A stretch of DNA of 64,000 nt from an uncultured Dysosmobacter sp. (lineage in GTDB: Bacteria; Bacillota; Clostridia; Oscillospirales; Oscillospiraceae), in the NCBI GenBank assembly GCA_934590165.1, contig CAKTOO010000003.1, positions 1 to 64,000 of the forward strand. Reading direction: 5' to 3'. The translations under genes were made by a program, and so were the position numbers. This document shows, in pieces, positions 57,738 through 64,000 of this stretch. The notes below the pieces were generated by a model. That model saw nothing but the letters and a program-made list of their open reading frames with translations, ran no database searches and was not told the origin of the DNA. Position 1 is the stretch's first letter; every line of letters begins with the position of its first letter.

Positions 57738-58916
57738 TCAGCGGGCGGCCAGCTCCAAAATAGCGGCCATGTCGGATTCGTGGATGGGCGTGAAGCCGCC
57801 GAAGGGGAAGCCGCCCGGCTTTTTGGCCCGGTGGGCCACCAAAGCGGGGATGTCCTCGGCCTTGGCGCCAATCTCGGCGAAGGTGGTGGGCATGCCGATG
57901 GAGCGCAGCCAGGCCACCAGGCGCTCCACGCCGGCCCGGGCGGTGTTCTCCGGCTGGTGGAAATCCATCTCGCAGCCGAACACCCGCACGGCGAACTGGG
58001 CGAAGCGGGAGATATCCCGGTCCATGACGTAGGTCATCCAGGCGGGAGTCACCACCGCCAGACCCGCGCCGTGGGCGCAGTCGTACAGGGCGGAGAGTTC
58101 ATGCTCCATCTGGTGGCTGGCCCAGTCCTGCTGACGGCCCACGCCGCAGAGGTTGTTGTGGGCCAGCATACCCGCCCACATGAGGTCCGCCCGGGCATTA
58201 TAGTCGTTGGGATCTGCCAGGGCCTTGGGCGCGGCGGTAAGGATGGCCTTCATGAGACCCTCGCACAGACGGTCCGTCACATCCACGTGCTCCGTGGGGG
58301 TGAAGTACCGCTCCATGATGTGGGAGAGCATATCCGTGGCGCCGCTGGCGGTCTGGTAGGCGGGGAGGGAGCAGGTGTACCGGGGATTCATGACGGCGAA
58401 CACGGGGCGGTAGATGTCGCTTTTGATGTTGCCCCATTTCAGATTCTCCCCCTCCAGGGTGATGACGGAGGAATCGGAGGCTTCACTGCCGGTGGCGGAC
58501 AGGGTCAGCACCACGCCCACGGGCACGGTCTTTTCCGCCGCCTTTTTGGAGAAGAAGTCCCAGAAGTCCCCGTCGTAGGGCACGCCCACGCCGATGGCCT
58601 TGGCGGTGTCGATGGCGCTTCCGCCGCCCACCGCCAGAATGAAGTCCACGCCCTCCCGGCGGCACAGGTCGATGCCCTCGTACACCTTGCCGCTGCGGGG
58701 ATTGGGCTGGACGCCTCCCAGCTCCACCCAGGGGATGCCGGCCGCCCGCAGGGAGACGGCCGCGTCGTCATAGGCGCCGTTGCGCTTGATGCTGCCGCCG
58801 CCGTATACCATCAGCACCTTCGTACCGCCGAAGCGGCGCACCAGGGCGCCGGTGTTTTTTTCTTCTCCGTCGCCGAAGGCGAACAGGGTGGGGGAGTAAA
58901 AGGTAAAGTCGTTCAT
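57738..58916 (-). CDS. Iron-containing alcohol dehydrogenase (BdhA/YqdH-like)
   Basis: 392 residues. Group III dehydrogenase that interconverts an alcohol and aldehyde with NAD(P). NAD-site motifs are LMVYGGGSIKRNGAYDD and LAVGGGSAIDTAKAIGVGV; metal ligands lie in SGATDMLSHIMERYF and the C-terminal WASHQMEHELSALYDCAHGA. The opening NDFTFYSPTLFAFGDG is that of the butanol dehydrogenase subgroup. It is the last of three minus-strand genes with a hydroxyacid dehydrogenase 39 nt upstream. Confidence 0.93.
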   Translation of the reverse strand: MNDFTFYSPTLFAFGDGEEKNTGALVRRFGGTKVLMVYGGGSIKRNGAYDDAAVSLRAAGIPWVELGGVQPNPRSGKVYEGIDLCRREGVDFILAVGGGSAIDTAKAIGVGVPYDGDFWDFFSKKAAEKTVPVGVVLTLSATGSEASDSSVITLEGENLKWGNIKSDIYRPVFAVMNPRYTCSLPAYQTASGATDMLSHIMERYFTPTEHVDVTDRLCEGLMKAILTAAPKALADPNDYNARADLMWAGMLAHNNLCGVGRQQDWASHQMEHELSALYDCAHGAGLAVVTPAWMTYVMDRDISRFAQFAVRVFGCEMDFHQPENTARAGVERLVAWLRSIGMPTTFAEIGAKAEDIPALVAHRAKKPGGFPFGGFTPIHESDMAAILELAAR

Positions 58917-58955
58917 AATAAAAAGGTCCTTTCCTTGTGATATGCCTGTTTTGTT

Positions 58956-59927
58956 TCAGTATCCCAGCGCTCGGTCCACCAGGTTCACCAGGGGACGGCC
59001 CGCGGCGTAGTTGGCAAGGTCCCGGCAGAACATGTCCACGTTTACGTCGCAGGTGTAGCCCAGGGTCATATTGCCGGAGACATGGGGCGTCAGGATGAGG
59101 TTCCGGGCGTTCCACAGGGGATGGTCCGGCGGCAGGGGCTCCGGGACCATGACATCCAAGGCGGCGCCCGCCAGCCGCCGGCTGTTCAGGGCCTCTGTCA
59201 GGGCGTCCTGGTCCAGGGCGGTGCCCCGGCCCACGTTGATGACGTAGGCATCCGGCGGCAGCAGGGCGATACGCTCCCGGGAGAGGATGTTCTCCGTCTC
59301 CGGCGTGCTGGGCAGGGCCATCACCAGAATTTTCGTCTCCGGCAGCACTTCGTCCAGCCGGGAGATGGGCAGCACCCGGTCAAAGTCCGCCGAGGGGCGT
59401 CCGCTGCGGCTGAGACCGGTGATCCTGGCGGCGCCCATGCCCCGCAGGCGCTGGGCCACGTTGGTGCCGATGTTGCCGGTGCCCAGGATGGTGAATGCAT
59501 TGTCCCGGATGGAGCGGATGGGCAGCTGGCGGGACCAGCCGTGTTGGCGGACCACCTCCTCGTACTCCGGCATCCGCCGCAGCAGCATGAGGGTCACCAT
59601 GACCACATGCTCGGCAATGGTGACGCCGTAGCCGCTGGAGTTGGTCAGCAGACATTGGGGGTTGGCGAACACGGAGGGGTCCTTGCAGTAGATGTCCACC
59701 CCGGCGAAGGAGCAGCAGTACCACTGCAAGGAGGGGGGAGCGGCCTTCAAAAGCGCCATGTCGTGGGCGTAGAGCACTTCGCAGTGCTGGAGGCAGGCCC
59801 GGGCCTCCTCGAACTGGTCCAGGTCGAAGAAGTGGACGGAAAAGCCTGTCTCCTGGGCGGCTTTCTCGATCTGCGCCTTGTGGGCCGGCGTCAGAAATTC
59901 CAGATATACACAGATGTCACGGCTCAT
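58956..59927 (-). CDS. D-isomer-specific 2-hydroxyacid dehydrogenase family protein
   Basis: 323 residues. It has the two-domain fold of the D-2-hydroxyacid dehydrogenase family. The NAD-binding motif is ILGTGNIGTNVAQRL (~150), catalytic residues appear as INVGRGTALDQDAL (with the Arg), the Glu in VMVPEPLPPDHPLW and the His in LILTPHVSGNM. The substrate (glyoxylate, pyruvate-type 2-oxoacid or other) cannot be told. It begins six nt after the FAD oxidoreductase gene, so the two are co-translated. Confidence 0.92.
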   Translation of the reverse strand: MSRDICVYLEFLTPAHKAQIEKAAQETGFSVHFFDLDQFEEARACLQHCEVLYAHDMALLKAAPPSLQWYCCSFAGVDIYCKDPSVFANPQCLLTNSSGYGVTIAEHVVMVTLMLLRRMPEYEEVVRQHGWSRQLPIRSIRDNAFTILGTGNIGTNVAQRLRGMGAARITGLSRSGRPSADFDRVLPISRLDEVLPETKILVMALPSTPETENILSRERIALLPPDAYVINVGRGTALDQDALTEALNSRRLAGAALDVMVPEPLPPDHPLWNARNLILTPHVSGNMTLGYTCDVNVDMFCRDLANYAAGRPLVNLVDRALGY

Positions 59928-59933
59928 GATGAT

Positions 59934-61535
59934 TCATACCTCCTTGGAAAGTTCCCGGCAGATGTGCTCCGCCGCCCGCATGCCGTCCGCCGCAGCGGAG
60001 AGAATACCCCCGGCGTAGCCGGCGCCCTCACCGCAGGGATACAGGCCCCGGACGGCGGATTGATACGTTTCGTCCCGGGAAATGCGGACGGGGGAGGACG
60101 AGCGGCTCTCCACCGCCGTCAGCACGGCGTCCGGGTCGTCATAGCCCTGGAGCTTCCGGCCCAGGATAGGCAGGGCGCCTGCCAGGGTGTCCGCCACAAA
60201 GTCCGGCAGGCACTGGCGGAGATCCGTCCAGGTGACGCCGGGGCGGTAGCTGGGCTGTACCCGGCCGGGGCCCGTGGAGGGCCGTCCCGCCAGAAAATCC
60301 CCCACCCGCTGGGCGGGAGCGTGATAAGTTCCGCCTCCCAGGTCGTAGGCGGCCTCCTCCAGCCGCCGCTGGAAGGCCACGCCGGCCAGCGGGTCGTTTT
60401 CACCGCCGAAGTCCTCCGGCGTCACATTCACCAGAAAGCCGCCGTTGATGTTCTCCTTGTCCCGGGCGAACTCGCTCATGCCGTTGGTCACCAGCCGCCC
60501 CTCCTCGCTGGCGGCGGCCACCACCTGGCCGCCGGGGCAGACGCAGAAGGAATAAGCTGCCCGTCCGGAGGGCAGATGGCAGGAGAGCTTGTAGGTGGAC
60601 GCCGGCAGGCCCGGATGGCCGGCATAGCGCTTATACTGGGCGGCGTCGCAGTCGGACTGCCGGTGCTCGATGCGCACACCCACGGCGAAGGGCTTGGCCT
60701 CCATGGGCACACCCCGCTGGTGGAGCATTTCAAAAGTGTCCCGGGCGGAATGGCCGGGGCACAGCAGAAGCTGGCGGCAGGGCAGAGCATAGGGGCCATC
60801 CGGCCCCTCCACAGTGATGCCCGCCACGGCGCCGTTTTGCAGCGTTACATCTGCCAGGCGGCTTTCAAAGCGGATGTCCGCTCCCAGCTCCAGCAGCTGG
60901 CGCCGCAGGTTCACCAGGGCAATGTGCAGGTAATCCGTGCCCACGTGGGGCTTGGCGTCGATGAGAATGTCCTCGGGGGCGCCGCAGGATACCAGCTGCT
61001 CCAGAATGAAGCGGTGGCGGCGGTCCTTGGTACCGGTGTTCAGCTTCCCGTCGGAGAAGGCCCCGGCACCGCCCTCGCCGAACTGGACGTTGGACCGTGG
61101 GTCCAGCACGCCGATGGACCAGAACCGCTCCACGTCGGCCTTCCGGTCCTCCACTCTGCGGCCCCGCTCCAGCAGGATGGGCCGCGCGCCCGCCCGGGCC
61201 AGCACCAGGGCGGCGAACAGTCCGGCGGGGCCGGCACCCACCACCACCGGCGGCACCACCGGGGCCGGAACGGGAGCGGGGGGCTGGTATTCCGGGGCAG
61301 GCTCCGGCCGGGAGACCTTTTTGCTGTGGCAGCGTTTCAAAACGGCGGCCTCGTCCTTTACAGCCACCTCCACGGTATAGACCAGCTTTATCTCCTCCCG
61401 GGCGTCCACGCTGCGGCGAAGCAGCCGCACCAACTGGAGGTCCTTTTCCCGCACCTTCAGGATGCGGGCCGTCTCCGCCGTCAGGGCGGACATCCCGCCG
61501 TCGGGAGCAAGCTTGATGTTTTCGATCTTCAGCAA
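59934..61535 (-). CDS. Uncharacterised FAD-dependent dehydrogenase (COG2509)
   Basis: 533 residues. An N-terminal ~90-residue domain (LLRRSVDAREEIKLVYTVEV) precedes the FAD fold: VVGAGPAGLFAALVLARAGA (~97-116), LLERG at the second strand, QFGEGGAGAFSDGKL and the late GLYPCGEGAGYAGGILSAAA. The length and pattern match COG2509, a widely conserved flavoprotein family of unknown reaction. The string CPGHSARDTFEML is also typical. It is the first gene of the three-gene redox operon. Confidence 0.9.
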   Translation of the reverse strand: MLKIENIKLAPDGGMSALTAETARILKVREKDLQLVRLLRRSVDAREEIKLVYTVEVAVKDEAAVLKRCHSKKVSRPEPAPEYQPPAPVPAPVVPPVVVGAGPAGLFAALVLARAGARPILLERGRRVEDRKADVERFWSIGVLDPRSNVQFGEGGAGAFSDGKLNTGTKDRRHRFILEQLVSCGAPEDILIDAKPHVGTDYLHIALVNLRRQLLELGADIRFESRLADVTLQNGAVAGITVEGPDGPYALPCRQLLLCPGHSARDTFEMLHQRGVPMEAKPFAVGVRIEHRQSDCDAAQYKRYAGHPGLPASTYKLSCHLPSGRAAYSFCVCPGGQVVAAASEEGRLVTNGMSEFARDKENINGGFLVNVTPEDFGGENDPLAGVAFQRRLEEAAYDLGGGTYHAPAQRVGDFLAGRPSTGPGRVQPSYRPGVTWTDLRQCLPDFVADTLAGALPILGRKLQGYDDPDAVLTAVESRSSSPVRISRDETYQSAVRGLYPCGEGAGYAGGILSAAADGMRAAEHICRELSKEV

Positions 61536-61805
61536 ACCATACCGGCTCCTTCCTTGTTGATACCGCTTATTTTATCACGGAACTCCCACCAGGAGAATAG
61601 ACTTTTCAGATTTTGGACGGGTTTACAATTGGTTAAAAAATCTTTCAGGCATTTTTAAGGTATCTGCCCTATACTGAGGCCAAAGGTTGAGAGAGAACGA
61701 AAGTTCAAAAACCGTGCAAACATTCTTCATGAATTGGACATAAAACCCTGATATCCTCTGTTCTAACAACAGAAGAAACAGGATACCATGTAGGAGGTAT
61801 CAGTC

Positions 61806-63209
61806 ATGTATAACGATGAAGAAAACCTGTATCATTACAGCTATCAAAAGGACAGCGGCCAGCAGGGCACCAGCGGCTCCTCCGTTGACGACCAGCTGAG
61901 CAGCTCTGGGAATCACAGCGGGCCCCAGCAGCCCGTGCAGGAGATGAAGCCTGTGAAAAAGAACCGCATAGGCCTGCGGGTCACCGTCCTGGCCCTGTGC
62001 TGCGCCCTGCTGGGCGGCGCTGTGGGCGGCGGCGTGGCCTACTATGCCGACAACCAGCCCGGGGAGACCAGTGTTAATGTCTCCAGCCGGCCCGCCACCA
62101 GCGTGTCCGTCAACACCGTGGACGGCAAGACCGCCATGAGCGACGCGGAGGTGTACGCCGCCAATGTCAACAGCGTGGTGTCCATCAACGTTACCGGCTC
62201 CTCCGGCACCAACTTCTTCGGCCAGACGGTGCAGACGGCCTCCGCCGGCAGCGGCTTTATCCTGACGAAGGACGGCTATATCGTCACGAACTACCACGTG
62301 GTCAAGGACGGTGAGACCGTGAAGGTCACGCTGTACAACGGCGATGAGTATGAGGCCAAGTACGTGGGCGGCGATGAGGATTACGATATCGCCGTCATCA
62401 AGGTGGAAGCCACGGACCTGCAGCCCGTTACCTTAGGCGACAGCAGCAATTTGAACGTGGGCGACCACGTGCTGGCCATCGGCAACCCCCTGGGTGAGCT
62501 GACCTTCTCCATGAGCGGCGGCATGGTCTCCTGCGTGAACCGGGCCATCAACGTGGACGGCACCCCCTTCAACATGATCCAGACGGATGCCTCCATCAAC
62601 CCCGGTAACTCCGGCGGACCTCTGTTCAACCAGTATGGCGAGGTGGTGGGCATCGTGTCCGCCAAGTACTCCAGCACCGGCAATGAGTCCGTGGAGGGCC
62701 TGGGCTTCGCCATCCCCATCAACGACGTGTTCGCCATGATCCAGGATATCATGACCAACGGCTATGTCACCAACAAGCCCTATCTGGGTGTCACCGCCGG
62801 CACTATGACGGAGCAGATGGCGGCCCAGTACCGCTATGATATCACCAGCGGCGTGTTCATTTACTCCGTGGAGGCGGACAGCGCCGCCGACCAGGCGGGA
62901 CTGAAAATGGGCGATGTCATCACCAAGGTGGACGATACGGCCATCACATCCATGGAGGATTTGACCGTGGTGAAAAAACAGTACTCCGCCGGGGATACCT
63001 GCACCCTCACCATTTACCGGGAGGGACAGGAGACCACCGTGGAGCTGACCTGGGGCGCCGTGCCGGCGGACCAGCAGAGCAATGTCTCCAGCGAGGAGCA
63101 GACCCAGAACAACAGCCAGCCCGGCAACGGCTATGTGAACCCCGATGATCTGTTCAACTACTTCTTCGGCAACCGGTACAGCGGCAACAGCTACCGCCAG
63201 AACGGCTGA
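61806..63209 (+). CDS. htrA: HtrA/DegP-type serine protease
   Basis: 467 residues. A disordered cytoplasmic N-terminus (~1-50) precedes a transmembrane anchor (~54-78, GLRVTVLALCCALLGGAVGG). The extracytoplasmic trypsin-like domain has its triad in NYHVV (His ~164), DYDIAVIKV (Asp ~195) and NPGNSGGPL (Ser ~268). One PDZ domain follows (~325-410: YLGVTAGTMTEQMAAQYRYD, AADQAGLKMGDVITKVDD), then a Ser/Gln/Asn-rich tail. It degrades or refolds damaged envelope proteins. AGGAGG precedes ATG 61806. The gene is monocistronic. Confidence 0.95.
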   Translation: MYNDEENLYHYSYQKDSGQQGTSGSSVDDQLSSSGNHSGPQQPVQEMKPVKKNRIGLRVTVLALCCALLGGAVGGGVAYYADNQPGETSVNVSSRPATSVSVNTVDGKTAMSDAEVYAANVNSVVSINVTGSSGTNFFGQTVQTASAGSGFILTKDGYIVTNYHVVKDGETVKVTLYNGDEYEAKYVGGDEDYDIAVIKVEATDLQPVTLGDSSNLNVGDHVLAIGNPLGELTFSMSGGMVSCVNRAINVDGTPFNMIQTDASINPGNSGGPLFNQYGEVVGIVSAKYSSTGNESVEGLGFAIPINDVFAMIQDIMTNGYVTNKPYLGVTAGTMTEQMAAQYRYDITSGVFIYSVEADSAADQAGLKMGDVITKVDDTAITSMEDLTVVKKQYSAGDTCTLTIYREGQETTVELTWGAVPADQQSNVSSEEQTQNNSQPGNGYVNPDDLFNYFFGNRYSGNSYRQNG

Positions 63210-63370
63210 CAAAGGGACCCTCTTTCCGGCATCTGAAGGCGGTCTCGCGGCAGCAGCCGCGGCAAGGCCAAACACCGCCGGTGCGACAGGTGCGGAAAGT
63301 GTTGAATATAGCAGCTATCAACCAAATTCCTCTCATGTTTTCTCAAAATAAGCTTTCTACCCTCTCTATG

Positions 63371-63406
63371 CCAGAGCCCGCGGCGCACAAGCGCCGCGGG
63401 CTCTGG
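63371..63406. terminator. Strong hairpin downstream of htrA
   Basis: A perfect 16-bp stem with loop ACAA. Neither side has a T-run, so it may be a weak terminator or transcript-end stabiliser. Confidence 0.5.
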
Positions 63407-63544
63407 CGCGTTAAAAAAATATTTCGCCGGCGCGTTTTTGCTGAAACATTTTTGGAGGCTGTCTCGTCTTATGTTATGTAAACACAGCGGAGGGCCACTT
63501 GCCGGCACAAAATTTTTGAGAGATGTCCCACATAATCATATTGG

Positions 63545-63561
63545 TTACATAATACATGTAA
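63545..63561. promoter_or_regulatory. Inverted repeat upstream of the deacetylase gene
   Basis: TTACAT and ATGTAA separated by AATAC, 91 nt before the ATG, in an AT-rich stretch that is the likely promoter region. A related TTATGTAA lies at ~63475. Confidence 0.35.
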
Positions 63562-63651
63562 AGAAAAATTATGGTACCCAAATGGACGCAATTTCCAGGA
63601 GGAAGCTGCCGGATGCCGGGCAAGCTAAAAGAAAAAAGAGAGGAACACAGC

Positions 63652-64000
63652 ATGAAACACGTACGTAGATGGGCGGCGGCAGCCATCCTTGTTTTGCTTT
63701 TGATACCGCTTTTGACGGTGGACGCGGGAGCCGCCAGGCTGGTGGCCATCACCTTTGACGACGGCCCCAACCAGACCTGGACGCCCCAGGTGGTGGAGGC
63801 CCTGAACCAGCGGGGGGTGAAGGGCACGTTTTTCATGGTGGGCAGCTGGGTGGCTACCAAGGAGGACCTGGTGCGCAGCATGGCCCAGCAGGGTCACCAG
63901 ATCGCCAACCACACCTGGGAGCATCTGAACCTGACGGGCCTGGACCAACAGGAAGTGCGGCTCCAGGCGGAACAGAGCCGGGCCAGGCTGGAGGAGGTCA
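63652..64000 (+). CDS. Polysaccharide deacetylase (NodB domain), 3' end outside the window
   Basis: The first 116 codons are visible. A Sec signal peptide (residues ~1-27: WAAAAILVLLLIPLLTVDA) precedes a NodB homology domain: motif 1 TFDDGP with the catalytic base Asp (~37) and metal Asp, and motif 2 NHTWEH with the metal His pair (~92-96). It should remove N-acetyl groups from peptidoglycan or another surface glycan, outside the membrane. AGAGAGGA lies seven bases before ATG 63652. The gene continues past the window end. Confidence 0.9.
   Translation, partial: MKHVRRWAAAAILVLLLIPLLTVDAGAARLVAITFDDGPNQTWTPQVVEALNQRGVKGTFFMVGSWVATKEDLVRSMAQQGHQIANHTWEHLNLTGLDQQEVRLQAEQSRARLEEV

Larger units (their letters stand above)
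63210..63651. other. 442-bp intergenic region, htrA / polysaccharide deacetylase
   Basis: It holds a perfect 16-bp GC-rich hairpin (63371-63386 with 63391-63406), AT-rich sequence, and an inverted repeat TTACAT-AATAC-ATGTAA at 63545-63561 that could be an operator. The open frames here have no credible ribosome site or composition, and I see no gene. Confidence 0.5.

Noticed and set aside
59082..61658. An 858-residue plus-strand frame across the redox operon
   Set aside because: Antisense shadow of two well-supported enzymes.
63575..63640. A GGACGCAA string suggesting a c-di-GMP riboswitch before the deacetylase
   Set aside because: The other conserved parts of the c-di-GMP-I aptamer (the CACAGGGCAAACC-type stretch and tetraloop receptor) are not present.

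Overview
The window looks like chromosome from a GC-rich, anaerobic, Gram-positive gut clostridium of the Oscillospirales (Flavonifractor/Oscillibacter/Lawsonibacter-like). The evidence is AGGAGG-type ribosome binding sites, sigma-A promoters of the TTGNNN-N17-TATAAT type, many lipoproteins and no outer-membrane genes, a putative FeFe-hydrogenase regulator, short type-2 ArgC, and families such as DUF4349, DUF4358, XpaC/TelA and COG2509. The species is inferred from gene content and not proven. I see no rRNA, tRNA, CRISPR array or complete insertion sequence.

Layout. 1-0.8 kb: C-terminal tail of a serine recombinase, the edge of a mobile element lying to the left. 0.6-6.2 kb: an esterase facing a decayed ATP-grasp gene, a DUF4358 lipoprotein, carbamate kinase, a 56-residue small protein and a DUF362 ferredoxin protein. 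6.4-9.4 kb: murI, a DUF1934 gene and argS as one operon. 9.5-13 kb: azlCD and membrane or lipoprotein genes. 13.1-16.4 kb: an xpaC, small membrane protein, telA, TPM-domain operon. 16.4-23.5 kb: AGCS symporter, YitT protein, secreted stalk-domain protein, fumarase, and a GntR regulator with its AEC transporter.

24-31.2 kb is a complete arginine operon (argG, C, J, B, D, F) behind a promoter with a canonical ARG box. It is interrupted between argJ and argB by a 486-bp hairpin-rich element, and a degenerate hexamer repeat lies before argF. 31.3-35.7 kb: malQ, then a leader with a strong internal terminator upstream of a TM1266-type regulator and a three-gene NMT1-like ABC transporter. This is the best candidate for an undescribed regulated system. 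35.8-46.1 kb: DegV, RidA, acyl-ACP thioesterase, an FMN hydroxy-acid oxidase with a Cys-rich N-terminus, a DUF4349 lipoprotein, MATE with RlmA, cysteine desulfurase, MtaB, a YfbR-like nucleotidase and an FCD protein with no DNA-binding domain.

46.2-54 kb: recG-brnQ, two ECF sigma/partner modules each with an ECF-like promoter, and thyA-folA. 54-61.5 kb: an AraC-MATE pair, a second AraC gene, an isolated transcription unit for a 19-residue hydrophobic peptide, and a three-gene redox operon. 61.8-64 kb: an HtrA protease and the start of a polysaccharide deacetylase. Convergent genes are regularly separated by strong, often bidirectional hairpin terminators.
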